From JADHUC01 sp964617665 (GTDB taxonomy: Bacteria > Planctomycetota > Planctomycetia > Pirellulales > Pirellulaceae): a stretch of 15,467 nt of DNA. The translations under genes were made by a program, and so were the position numbers. Position 1 is the first letter of the stretch. Each line of letters starts with the position of its first letter. The stretch spans positions 1 to 15,467 of the forward strand of contig CAZUAH010000317.1 in assembly GCA_964617665.1 (NCBI GenBank), written 5' to 3'. Positions 1 to 7,779 of this stretch are shown one piece after another. A model generated the notes under the pieces. The model saw nothing but the letters and a program-made list of their open reading frames with translations. It did no database searches and was not told the DNA's origin.

Positions 1-1
1 G

Positions 2-2071
2 CCGATCGGTCGCCGCCGAATCGTAAAAGCTAGTCAGGGAACTAAACTGTTACATCCGAACGGCATACTGGCCCCGACGTCGGTCAAACTTTCTCAGTGG
101 CGATCCTCTATGAAGTTGGGCGCGTCGGACGCAACGGTTCACTCCGTCGAGATCCACACGCGACCGGCGCGACCTCACTTGGCCAACACGGGGATGGAGG
201 ATTACTTCAATGCAGACAACGACCCATTGTTGGACCGAGGCACGGCCGTTGTGCTGGGAGCCGGCAACGTCACGCCACAGAACTGTATCGCCGACGAGAA
301 GACGGCCACCATGACTCTGCCCCAACAGCGGCGGTCACGTTACCACATCGTGATTGGTGCGGCGGTGACCACTGACGGGAAGACGCTCGCAGCCGCCCAG
401 CGCGAAGTCGACGCGGCGCTGGCCGTTCCACTGGCGTCGCTCAGGGCCGAACAGCAAGCGTGGTGGCGCGACTACTGGAGCAAGTCGCTGCTGCGAATCC
501 AGAGCCCCGACAAATTGGCTGACCGGCTGTGTGCGGCGTATCACGTACATCTCTATACGCTTGCTTGCGTCAATCGCGGTTTGGTGCCGTGCAAATGGGA
601 CGGCGGGGCGGGCCTGATGCGTGGCGACGAGCGGACGTGGGGTTTGTCGGAATGGGTACAGGAAATCCGCTTCACGTATCTGCCGCTGTACGCAGCCAAT
701 CGGTTGGAGATGGCGCGTGGGCTGACTCGGCACTATTCTCAAATGAAGCCTTACCTGCTGGAGCAGACGAAGCGGATGTGGGGCGTGGGCGGGTTGTGGA
801 TTCCCGAGACCGTTTTGCCTTGGGGCCATGCCGAGGACTTTGTGCTCAGAGACACCGGCGAGGCTCGCGCGGGACACTTCCTGCCCTGGGATCCCAAGAC
901 GGCCGCGTACGGCAAGTTCGACCGATACAACGGATATGTCGGCTTTCTATTCACCGCAGGTCTGGAAGTCTGTCAGCACTACCTTGTCTACTATCGTTGC
1001 AGCGGCGACGAACGTTTCCTTCGCGATGAGGCCTATCCAATCATCCGTGACGTTTGCCGATTCCTTTCAGGCTTGCTTCGCAAGGAAGCAGACGGCCTTT
1101 GGCACCTAGATCCAGCCAACGCCCTGGAGACGTGGTGGATGGTCCGCGATCCGGCCGACACACTGGCTGGCATCCGGGCCATCTTTCCCGAGTTCATCAG
1201 ACTGTCGAAGCAATACGGTCAGGACGACGAGTTTCGGGCGAAGTGCCTGGAAATCCTGGCGGCTCTGCCGGAACCCGCTCTCGGGCATTGGGCCCGCGAC
1301 GGCAAGATTGACCCCAACGCAAAGACCTACGCTCCGGCTGCCGCCAAAGGTCCAATCCCCACGTCGCGGAATTTCGAGATCCCAGCGCTGTATCGCGTGT
1401 TTCCCTTTGAACTCACTGGGATCGACTCGTCGGATTATCAGTTGTGTCGCAACACCTTCGATCGTCGGATATACGGAATCACCAATAGTTGGTCCCTGGA
1501 TGCGATCTGGGCCGCTCGACTGGGGCTTGGCGACGAAGCCTGCAGACTGTTGCGCGAGCATGCCGTGCGCTACAACCGCTTCCGCTACGGCGGCTGGGAC
1601 AGCAGCAACTCAAGCGTATTTGCCGATGGTCTATCGGTCGTTCCCTACATGGACGGCGCCGGCCTGAGCGCCTTCGGCGTGAACGAATCGCTCCTGCAAA
1701 GCCACAACGGTCTGATCCGCGTGCTACCCGCCGTTTCCAATAGTTGGTCGGGGGCCTTTCGATTGCGCGCCGAAGGAGGATTCCTCGTGGCAGCCGATTT
1801 CGTCGAAGGAAGTGCACGATTGGTCGAGGTGCAAAGCCTGTTGGGCAAGAAATGCAGGATTCAGAATCCGTGGAGCGAAACATGCATGGTCCGCGGTACG
1901 GACGAAGTAGTGAGGCGCAGCGACGCTTCGACCATCGAGTTCGAGACACGAGCCGCCGCCGTGTACCTTCTTGAACGGGCGAGTCGGCCACTGTCAGACT
2001 ACAAACCAACGCCAGTCAGCGACGCCCCCAATCACCGGCCAGGCTTGCCGGGCCGAGACGCCCGTCAGTAA
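2..2071 (+). CDS. GH95-like (DUF5703-type) glycoside hydrolase, 5'-truncated
   Basis: The frame is open from the first complete codon at position 2, so the gene begins outside the window. The ATG at 110 is probably internal. The visible part covers a linker, an alpha-helical catalytic barrel and a C-terminal beta domain. A W-W-R-D-Y-W-S-K-S segment near 461-487 matches the linker of GH95 alpha-L-fucosidase-like enzymes. The C-terminal block N-E-S-L-L-Q-S-H-N-G (about 1680-1712), followed by an L-P-A...W-S-G...L-R-A-E-G-G-F pattern, is the usual GH95 C-terminal signature. The barrel entry W-G-L-S-E-W-V-Q-E (about 635-665) replaces the classical N-x-N-x-Q-M-N-Y-W block, so the substrate is probably not a standard 1,2-fucoside. 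I infer glycan degradation, probably exported, but the signal peptide would lie outside the window. Family-level assignment is fairly sure; substrate is unknown. Confidence 0.8.
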   Translation, partial: PIGRRRIVKASQGTKLLHPNGILAPTSVKLSQWRSSMKLGASDATVHSVEIHTRPARPHLANTGMEDYFNADNDPLLDRGTAVVLGAGNVTPQNCIADEKTATMTLPQQRRSRYHIVIGAAVTTDGKTLAAAQREVDAALAVPLASLRAEQQAWWRDYWSKSLLRIQSPDKLADRLCAAYHVHLYTLACVNRGLVPCKWDGGAGLMRGDERTWGLSEWVQEIRFTYLPLYAANRLEMARGLTRHYSQMKPYLLEQTKRMWGVGGLWIPETVLPWGHAEDFVLRDTGEARAGHFLPWDPKTAAYGKFDRYNGYVGFLFTAGLEVCQHYLVYYRCSGDERFLRDEAYPIIRDVCRFLSGLLRKEADGLWHLDPANALETWWMVRDPADTLAGIRAIFPEFIRLSKQYGQDDEFRAKCLEILAALPEPALGHWARDGKIDPNAKTYAPAAAKGPIPTSRNFEIPALYRVFPFELTGIDSSDYQLCRNTFDRRIYGITNSWSLDAIWAARLGLGDEACRLLREHAVRYNRFRYGGWDSSNSSVFADGLSVVPYMDGAGLSAFGVNESLLQSHNGLIRVLPAVSNSWSGAFRLRAEGGFLVAADFVEGSARLVEVQSLLGKKCRIQNPWSETCMVRGTDEVVRRSDASTIEFETRAAAVYLLERASRPLSDYKPTPVSDAPNHRPGLPGRDARQ

Positions 2072-2526
2072 GCACGAACTCAGACCCGCAGAAAAAAGGA
2101 TCTGCAAATCCGTGGCTGCGCTACAGCCTCAACGAACTCGCGTGTGGTGATTCGTGCCAATCGCAAGCGTGGCGTGTTGCGTGAGCATCACAATGTAATC
2201 CACTCTTTTGACGCAGAATCCGGCCTCGCGTGGTGTGCCAGCAGGCTCCAGTCTGCGGGTTCCGAATCGTGTGAGGTGACCAAACGCCGGCAGCCAATCG
2301 GCGCGAGTTCACGCGCGGCCTTACCCCAACTGGTGCGTTGTGCTGGCAACTTGCCCTCTTTGAGCGGAGCTCCCGCCCGCTAGGAACGATGGTTCTTAGG
2401 GCAATGGGGCAAGATTCTCTCAAATTTGCTGGCCGAACGTGTTTTCTTAAGTCCGGTTTTTCGGCCGGAATCCGATTACATAAGAGAACGACTAGCAAGC
2501 AATTGAACGGACTAACTGCTTACACT

Positions 2527-2554
2527 TCCCATCGCCGCGTCGGCGTGAATGGGA
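2527..2554. repeat. GC-rich bulged hairpin upstream of the methyltransferase gene
   Basis: TCCCAT (2527-2532) followed by CGCCG (2533-2537) pairs across a CGT loop with CGGCG (2541-2545) and, after a TGA bulge, ATGGGA (2549-2554). That gives 11 base pairs with one 3-base bulge. No T-tract follows, so a classical intrinsic terminator is unlikely. It lies 99 bases before the preferred start codon and could be an operator or leader structure, or chance. Confidence 0.3.
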
Positions 2555-2638
2555 CTGAGTCATCCGAACTGGTCTATTCGCAGGATCCCATTAACCCCAT
2601 TTATATATACCGCAAGAAGTGGTGATATAGACTTGATT

Positions 2639-2645
2639 GAGAGGG
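2639..2645 (+). promoter_or_regulatory. Ribosome binding site deciding the methyltransferase start
   Basis: GAGAGGG lies 8 bases before the in-frame GTG at 2654. The upstream in-frame ATG at 2549 sits inside the hairpin and has no Shine-Dalgarno sequence. The 35 codons between the two starts also read like non-coding sequence, including an AT-rich TATATA tract. This favours GTG 2654. Confidence 0.5.
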
Positions 2646-2653
2646 CGTCAATA

Positions 2654-3667
2654 GTGCACGCAACACCAACGTCGCAGACACGTCCGGCGCGTGACCGTGG
2701 TCGTTCGACCGCCGTCCGTCCGAAGGCAGGATTCAGCGACGGCGTATTCCCTCAACTGTTGGACGACATCTATGAAAGGCTCAGCCGGGACGCTAGTCAG
2801 GACGTTGTCAACCGTTCGTTGGACAAGTTGATTGTCTCATTGCGCAGCCACAAACTGGAGGTGGAACCGCAGCAGTGGGACGGCTTGGTGGATACATGCC
2901 GCCAGCATCCACTTAGGGAGATCATCCACACCGATCCTTTCACTCGTCGCGCTTTCGACAAACCGAGAGGTTACGCGGGAGACGCGAAGCTACTGGATTT
3001 CATTTACGGGCGAGAGGAACAGTGGCCAGCCCCAAAGGCGTCGTCGATCGGCCGACGCATTTTCGACTATACGACAGCGGCTCCCGCGCCGTCAGGAGTG
3101 CGCGCTCGTCGAGGTTTCGTGGCAGACCTGATAGATCGACTTGCAGAGGATTCCCAAAAACCTCACATCCTGTCTATCGCAGCCGGCCATCTGCGAGAAG
3201 CCAGCGTATCTGCTGCCGTGCAACGTAGGGAAATTGGCCGTCTTGTCGCGCTGGATGCGGACAGCGAGAGCTTGCGGGAAGTGGAGAAGTGCTATTCCAG
3301 CTTTGGTGTTGAAACCGTCGAGGCTCGAATCCGCGGCCTATTGACCAACCGATTGGACGTTGGGAAGTTTGATCTCGTCTACTCGACCGGTCTTTTCGAC
3401 TACATGCAACAGCCGATCGGACGGCGACTAGTGTCGAACATGTTCGAGATGCTGCGGCCGGGCGGCCGGGTGGTCGTGGCAAACTTCCTGCCCGCAGTTC
3501 GAGACGTGGGCTACATGGAAGTCTATATGGACTGGTTCCTGATCTATCGAACGCGGCATGACATGATCGACCTGACCATGGAGATTCCCGAAGAGGAGAT
3601 TCGGGAGATCACCATGTTTACCGAGGACAATCAGAACGTTACCTTTCTTCAGGTCCAGAAGAAGTAG
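2654..3667 (+). CDS. PhcB-like class I SAM-dependent methyltransferase
   Basis: With the GTG start at 2654 the product is 337 residues; the frame stays open upstream to an ATG at 2549. A helical N-terminal part carries D-P-F-T-R-R-A-F then K-P-R-G-Y-A-G-D (about residues 94-110). From memory this marks the family annotated as extracellular-factor (3-hydroxypalmitate methyl ester) methyltransferases, typified by Ralstonia PhcB. A Rossmann methyltransferase fold follows: motif I variant I-L-S-I-A-A-G-H (about 172-179), acidic ribose-binding end L-V-A-L-D-A-D (198-204), motif F-D-L-V-Y-S-T-G-L-F-D-Y (239-250) and L-R-P-G-G-R-V-V-V-A-N-F (267-278). No signal peptide or membrane segment is seen, so it should be cytosolic. 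No PhcS/PhcR-like two-component partner is adjacent. The 3' end converges on the molybdopterin gene, 13 bases away. Family is likely; the methyl acceptor is unknown. Confidence 0.75.
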   Translation: MHATPTSQTRPARDRGRSTAVRPKAGFSDGVFPQLLDDIYERLSRDASQDVVNRSLDKLIVSLRSHKLEVEPQQWDGLVDTCRQHPLREIIHTDPFTRRAFDKPRGYAGDAKLLDFIYGREEQWPAPKASSIGRRIFDYTTAAPAPSGVRARRGFVADLIDRLAEDSQKPHILSIAAGHLREASVSAAVQRREIGRLVALDADSESLREVEKCYSSFGVETVEARIRGLLTNRLDVGKFDLVYSTGLFDYMQQPIGRRLVSNMFEMLRPGGRVVVANFLPAVRDVGYMEVYMDWFLIYRTRHDMIDLTMEIPEEEIREITMFTEDNQNVTFLQVQKK

Positions 3668-3680
3668 CCGCGACGGCCAG

Positions 3681-4943
3681 TCACGCTTCGACAGTTATCG
3701 GAATGCGCTGGATATTGTTGCGACCGGATTTGGGCAGCGGGCGTGGCAAGGGCTGCGCAGTGCCATTCGCATCGATTGTGCGGCAGCACAAGTTGTACTG
3801 TCCGGCGGCGGGTGCCGTCACCGGCGCCGCCCAGTGCGCAATGGCGTAGCGCATGGGCCAAATCAGCGGCCGTCCTTGTTCGTCGAATTGCCGCGGGATG
3901 GCCGGCAAGCGGCCGTCGGGCAAACCGCCGCCCCAGTGCGTCGGTGGCGGCAGGATTTCGGCGTCGTGCCAGTCCGCCTGAGTCAGATACGGATCCTCTT
4001 GCGACTCCGGTTTCGATGCTGGCTGCAGGCAATACTGAACCTTGCTCAGACCCGACATGCCCACTTGAGCCACGCCCGTGAGAGCTGCTCGTTCGCCCGC
4101 CTTCAGCTTCTTCGGTGCGTTGATAAATCGGGCAAAGGTCTTCATCGTTGTGTCTACGTCGTTGTTACGCCCGGCGTAGGTGTCGTTGGGGTTCGGGTCG
4201 TTGGTAAGCACCACGCGCTGGAGCCACTTAATCGACTTGAAGCCGTAGCCATCGGGAAGCACTAGCCGCACGGGCCCGCCACGTTTAGGTGCCAGCCAAT
4301 CGCCATTCATCTTGTAGGCCAGGATCACGGGATGCTCGCCCGGTGGGTCTTCCAGCACTCGGTTGATCGACAGCGAACTCTGGAAGCCAGGTCCCGGCTT
4401 TGCCGGATCGCTGTGATAGCCGTGGTACCAGACGCGGCGCAGGTTCGCTTTGGGACGTGTCATCCAGATCACTTCGCGAAGCGGCACACCTTCCCACAAG
4501 CCCATGCCGAATACTTTGTCAACATTCAAACAGGTCATCGCCTTCATGTAGCGCGCGGCGTGCTTTTCCGCCAAGGCCATCAAGCCCGACCAATCGAGCG
4601 CGGTACCGAGTTCCTTGGAAAGTGGGTTTTCGATCTGTACGTCGCTTGTCGGATCGGCAATGACTTCAAGTTGCCAAGTCTCGCGGTCCAAGCCCACTTC
4701 ACGACGTTGTTCCGGCGTCAGCTTGTACGGCGGCGGATTACCACGCCCACCACCGGCGAACTTGGCCTCAGGAGTAAGGTATTCGAGTTGGGCGATAGCC
4801 TCGGCCAGCAGCGGATCCCCTTCGGCACCATGAGCCAGTACGGGAGCAAGCCCCAATCCGGCAACGCCCGCCGCGCCGAGTTTCATGAAGTAGCGTCGAG
4901 TGACATCACGATGTTCTTCAAGTAATCGATCGTGCTTGTCCAT
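3681..4943 (-). CDS. Tat-exported molybdopterin oxidoreductase (sulfite oxidase family)
   Basis: The product is 420 residues. A twin-arginine signal T-R-R-Y-F-M-K-L-G (R16-R17) is followed by an Ala/Gly/Leu-rich segment, so it should be exported folded. The oxidoreductase molybdopterin-binding domain spans roughly 90-250. C138 in M-T-C-L-N-V-D is the expected Mo-ligating cysteine. G-G-P-V-R-L-V-L-P-D-G-Y-G (222-234) followed by K-S-I-K-W-L (236-241) is the usual core motif. Residues about 285-418 look like the Mo-co dimerisation domain, with V-G-M-S-G-L-S-K-V-Q and a late W-x-x-P ending in D-A-N-G-T-A-Q-P. The ATG at 4943 has a strong AGGAGAGG Shine-Dalgarno sequence on the minus strand. It probably oxidises or reduces a small periplasmic substrate; sulfite is only one possibility. 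No heme or YedZ/MsrQ-like membrane partner is next to it. Confidence 0.88.
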   Translation of the reverse strand: MDKHDRLLEEHRDVTRRYFMKLGAAGVAGLGLAPVLAHGAEGDPLLAEAIAQLEYLTPEAKFAGGGRGNPPPYKLTPEQRREVGLDRETWQLEVIADPTSDVQIENPLSKELGTALDWSGLMALAEKHAARYMKAMTCLNVDKVFGMGLWEGVPLREVIWMTRPKANLRRVWYHGYHSDPAKPGPGFQSSLSINRVLEDPPGEHPVILAYKMNGDWLAPKRGGPVRLVLPDGYGFKSIKWLQRVVLTNDPNPNDTYAGRNNDVDTTMKTFARFINAPKKLKAGERAALTGVAQVGMSGLSKVQYCLQPASKPESQEDPYLTQADWHDAEILPPPTHWGGGLPDGRLPAIPRQFDEQGRPLIWPMRYAIAHWAAPVTAPAAGQYNLCCRTIDANGTAQPLPRPLPKSGRNNIQRIPITVEA

Positions 4944-5326
4944 TCTTCCTCTCCTTAGTCAACGCGCCATTGCACGTGATCTTGGCAAGTCAGTACGCGG
5001 CCCAACGATATGGCCGCTTTCGAACGTACACGATGACGGAGGGGGTCGCAACGGTCTAGGGCACTTGGACTCGTCGTCCGTCCCTCATTGATGGTCAGCG
5101 CAGCCAGGCACGATGAAGCGTACGTCGAACTCCACGGCGGCACGGAACATCGCCATCAAACATAGTCCGGCGGTTGCGTCCATTGTCTCCGTACCTCAAC
5201 ATAGAGACTGGCCTTCTCGACTAAATCTTCAGCGTAACCGATCCAAGTCTCGAAGTTTGCGTTACTTGAGGACGGCAAAACCCGTGGCGTTTGGCCGACA
5301 TGTCCCAACTACAGGAGTTCAACGTC
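4944..5326. other. Divergent intergenic region, no supported gene
   Basis: About 380 bases separate the divergent molybdopterin and M14 genes and must hold both promoters. I found no convincing -35/-10 pair, operator palindrome or structured RNA. Short open frames here run into, or lie opposite, the M14 gene and look like shadows. Confidence 0.4.
5313..5317 (+). promoter_or_regulatory. Ribosome binding site deciding the M14 start
   Basis: AGGAG ends 9 bases before the ATG at 5327. In-frame TTG 5291 and ATG 5300 lie upstream without such a site. Starting at 5327 also puts the hydrophobic signal sequence at the true N-terminus. Confidence 0.65.
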
Positions 5327-6640
5327 ATGACACGACCAATTCTTCTCATCGTTCGTACGTTGTCGCTCGGTGTACTCGCATTGGGGCTGGTCCACCTACT
5401 TACTCACCAGGTCGCTATGAGTGCAGCCGCCGGCGAGCAGGCGACCGAGGGTGATACGACGTCGTCCGGCGAGGCGGCACCTTCGGCCGTGCGAATTGTT
5501 GTGGGATTCGACGGGAGTTGCCCCCACGACTTGGCCGGCGTGAAGCAAGAAGGGCCCCTCCGGTTCCGTGTTCTTCCTTCATGGCGATCCAGCACGGGAA
5601 TAAGCGAGGAGGCCGTGGGCCGTAGCACGCGATTGGGCTTCAAGGTTGCCAACGCAGGTTCAGCAGCAGCTTCGGTCGATCTGTTGATCGACTGGCAGTA
5701 CCACGACGCCCCGCCCAAAGACCGGCCGAGTTTCGCGAGCGTCGAGGAGTACATGTCGTATCGCGATTTCGTGGTGGTGCGTTGGCCAAAAAGCGACAAG
5801 TGGCGTACGATGATGGTCGACGTAACTGATTCGGTGGCCCACGTGAGACTCGACGCGCTGCCGGGTGAGACCGAGATCCACTGGCATCCGCCTTACAACT
5901 ACGCGCAGAGCGAGCGATTCGTAGACTCGCTCCGCGGACATCCGTTGGTAGAGGTGGAAAAGATCGGCGAGAGCCCGGAGAAGCGGGCCTTGTGGCTGCT
6001 GCGGATCACCGACTCGTCGCCGCGGCCGAAGAAGAACTTTCTTATCCGCTCGCGGGTTCACGCCTATGAAAGCGCCACTAGTTACAACGTCGAGGGAATG
6101 GTGCGGTGGCTGCTTTCAGATCATGCCTACGCCGTGGCCGCCCTGCGCGAGTATGCGTTTTACGTGATCCCGATGGCCAATCCCGACGGCGTGCACAACG
6201 GACTGGGTAGGCTAACGGCCCCGCAGGGCATCAACTTGTCGTCCATTCCGTACCAGCCCGACCCAGCCAGCTTGCCCTTGAAACAGGCCATCGACCGGGT
6301 ACGTCCGGCTGTGGCCATCGACCTGCACAACTGGCAGAACAAGCACACAGACGGGCTGCTCGGTCTGGACCCGACTATCCGCGAACGGTTCGTGCGCTAC
6401 ATGCCTGACCAATTGGAGTTCGGCAAACAGTGGACGATCCGCGATCCCAAGCCCCTATCGCCCGAAGTTCCCGAAAAAGAGCTGTTGCGTTACTACTGTG
6501 AGCGCAATTTCGAGACAGTGGCTGTGACCTTCGAGTTTCCCTGGTTCGCCCGAACAACCGAAGACATGCGAGCCACGGGGCGTAGGGCCCTGTGGTCCCT
6601 GCTGCGATCGCTGGATCCGCCACCTGAGAAGTTGAGGTGA
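5327..6640 (+). CDS. Exported M14 (zinc carboxypeptidase/CCP-like) family protein
   Basis: The product is 437 residues from ATG 5327. The N-terminus has a positive M-T-R-P start and a hydrophobic stretch to about residue 25, so it is exported or membrane-anchored. Residues about 55-190 look like the beta-sandwich found before the peptidase domain in cytosolic-carboxypeptidase-like M14 proteins, ending in P-P-Y-N-Y (about 188-192). The zinc triad is visible: H245 and E248 in V-H-A-Y-E-S, and H334 in A-I-D-L-H-N-W. N-P-D-G-V (285-289) is the usual family loop, and E403 in V-T-F-E-F-P-W fits the catalytic glutamate. The G-x-N-L-N-R element reads G-I-N-L-S-S (301-306), so the Asn-Arg that holds a substrate's C-terminal carboxylate is absent. 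The substrate may therefore be an amidase-type or modified peptide. The 3' end converges on the next gene, 27 bases away. Confidence 0.85.
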   Translation: MTRPILLIVRTLSLGVLALGLVHLLTHQVAMSAAAGEQATEGDTTSSGEAAPSAVRIVVGFDGSCPHDLAGVKQEGPLRFRVLPSWRSSTGISEEAVGRSTRLGFKVANAGSAAASVDLLIDWQYHDAPPKDRPSFASVEEYMSYRDFVVVRWPKSDKWRTMMVDVTDSVAHVRLDALPGETEIHWHPPYNYAQSERFVDSLRGHPLVEVEKIGESPEKRALWLLRITDSSPRPKKNFLIRSRVHAYESATSYNVEGMVRWLLSDHAYAVAALREYAFYVIPMANPDGVHNGLGRLTAPQGINLSSIPYQPDPASLPLKQAIDRVRPAVAIDLHNWQNKHTDGLLGLDPTIRERFVRYMPDQLEFGKQWTIRDPKPLSPEVPEKELLRYYCERNFETVAVTFEFPWFARTTEDMRATGRRALWSLLRSLDPPPEKLR

Positions 6641-6664
6641 GGACCGCATGCGTTTGGCCGGTCC
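6641..6664. terminator. Possible weak bidirectional terminator hairpin
   Basis: GGACCG (6641-6646) and CGGTCC (6659-6664) form a perfect 6 bp stem with a 12-base loop, exactly in the 27-base gap between two convergent stop codons. Neither side has a T-tract, so the role rests on position only. Confidence 0.3.
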
Positions 6665-6667
6665 GAG

Positions 6668-7516
6668 CTAGTCCATGGACGGCGCGATCGCCAACTCTTT
6701 TAGCGCGTCCAACGCCGCCAGCACATCCTCGCGCGAGATTTGCTGCCAGTCGTCCGCTTTGTGTCGTAAGATGGCTAGTTTGAAGTCTTCAAACGCACCG
6801 GCCAAGTCTTCGGGCAACTCGCCTAAGTTCTCGAAAGGACGTACGAATTCGACCGTCTCTTCCGGACGTTCGTCGGCGTAGATCGAAGCACTGTCGTCTG
6901 CCTCGGCCGCCGTCGCAGCGTCCTTGCTGTTGCTTGGTTCGGGGGCGTCGGTGGTTGAAGGCCCTTGGACTTCGGTCAACTCGCCGGTTACCTGCTGGGC
7001 AATTGGCTCTTGCTCCAAAGCCGGTTCGAAGTCTTCGTCCTTCTCGGCGACGACGATCTCAGCGTCCTGGGGGGTCTCCTCAGCAACCGCACCCATTGCC
7101 TCCCAGCGCTGGCGGCGCATCTGGGAAACGGACCAGCGGGATTGGACGGCACCTTCCAGCCACATTTCGGCGTCGTCCCAATCCAACGCTGCGTGAAAGT
7201 GGCTCCAATACAACCCGGGGTAGTCCTCACACACACTCGCGAAGCGTTGGTGCACGCGGCGTAGCCTGCCCACATGTTGGCCGGTCACGCCACCTACACG
7301 TCGCGCCCAGGCTTCGTCCGAGTACTCCGTGGCTGGTGCGGCGGTATCGTGCAACGCATCGCGCCATTCGGTGATGATGTGCCCTTTTTCCCAATTGGTC
7401 GTACTGACCAGTTGATTCCAGCGGCCTACGAACGGCTGGCTGGCGTTCTCGACGGCCGGATCTTCCAGCGAGGCACCTTGTTGACCTAGTTCGTCTACCT
7501 TCAGGCTGTCTGTCAT
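6668..7516 (-). CDS. Unrecognised protein: helical domain, long acidic linker, C-terminal helix
   Basis: The product is 282 residues and I do not recognise it with confidence. Residues about 30-145 are Trp- and Arg-rich and look helical, with W-E-K-G-H-I-I-T-E-W near 42-51 and S-R-W-S-V-S-Q-M-R-R-Q near 126-136. The latter faintly recalls DNA- or nuclease-associated helical domains such as the DUF1016 N-terminus (W-S-V-R-E-L-R-R-Q type); this is a weak resemblance. Residues about 146-240 are Glu/Asp/Ala/Pro-rich and low complexity, likely a disordered linker. Residues about 240-282 form a predicted helical tail. No signal peptide or membrane segment is seen, so it is probably cytosolic. GCAGGAAA on the minus strand serves as a Shine-Dalgarno sequence for the ATG at 7516. 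It lies downstream of lgt on the same strand. Coding status is well supported by length, composition and start signal; function is unknown. Confidence 0.75.
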   Translation of the reverse strand: MTDSLKVDELGQQGASLEDPAVENASQPFVGRWNQLVSTTNWEKGHIITEWRDALHDTAAPATEYSDEAWARRVGGVTGQHVGRLRRVHQRFASVCEDYPGLYWSHFHAALDWDDAEMWLEGAVQSRWSVSQMRRQRWEAMGAVAEETPQDAEIVVAEKDEDFEPALEQEPIAQQVTGELTEVQGPSTTDAPEPSNSKDAATAAEADDSASIYADERPEETVEFVRPFENLGELPEDLAGAFEDFKLAILRHKADDWQQISREDVLAALDALKELAIAPSMD

Positions 7517-7752
7517 AACGTGATTTCCTGCTCACGGTACTTATTGCGGTTGATGCGGAAACTGCCACTTTGCAGCCGCGTTAGGTTAGCATGCAAACAT
7601 TCATACGGAAGGGAGCGTGCCTGGAAATGAACAAACGCACGGAATAGCAGTACTTTCCCTTCGCCGCGACGCCCACGATCGTCGGGGGAAAACTTGTCGA
7701 CAGCAAGGAAAACGCTTGGGCTGGGTACCGAGTGGTGAGCAGTAGCTGCCAC
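7513..7752 (-). CDS. Doubtful small ORF between lgt and the unrecognised gene
   Basis: A 79-codon frame with a GTG start at 7752 begins 27 bases after the lgt stop. Its TGA overlaps the ATG of the next gene in an ATGA arrangement typical of translational coupling. Against it, the translation matches no family I know, there is no clear Shine-Dalgarno sequence, and third-position G+C is only about 54% by hand count. If it is not a gene, this 263-base stretch (7517-7779) holds only the downstream gene's promoter and leader. Confidence 0.2.
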   Translation of the reverse strand: MAATAHHSVPSPSVFLAVDKFSPDDRGRRGEGKVLLFRAFVHFQARSLPYECLHANLTRLQSGSFRINRNKYREQEITL

Positions 7753-7779
7753 ACGTCGCGAGCGCCAGCGACGTTGTCG

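Larger units (their letters stand above)
2072..2653. other. Intergenic region, no supported gene
   Basis: About 580 bases lie between the glycoside hydrolase stop and the preferred methyltransferase start. Open frames on both strands here have no recognisable family, start signal or protein-like composition. No strong terminator follows the hydrolase stop: only a 4 bp GCAG/CTGC inverted repeat just after it, with no T-run. An AT-rich TATATA tract at 2602-2607 could be a -10 box, but I see no good -35 partner. A GC-rich hairpin lies at 2527-2554. Confidence 0.5.

Noticed and set aside
335..877. 180-codon open frame on the minus strand
   Set aside because: It is antisense to the GH95-like gene, whose frame carries clear family motifs.
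1482..1751. Repeated CAATAGTTGGTC at two places in the GH95-like gene
   Set aside because: Both copies encode a similar Asn-Ser-Trp-Ser stretch within one protein; a 12-base match is too short to call a repeat element.
2121..2498. 125-codon open frame on the minus strand
   Set aside because: It lies in the gene-free region but has no family resemblance, no ribosome site I can see and a Cys/His/Arg-rich random composition.
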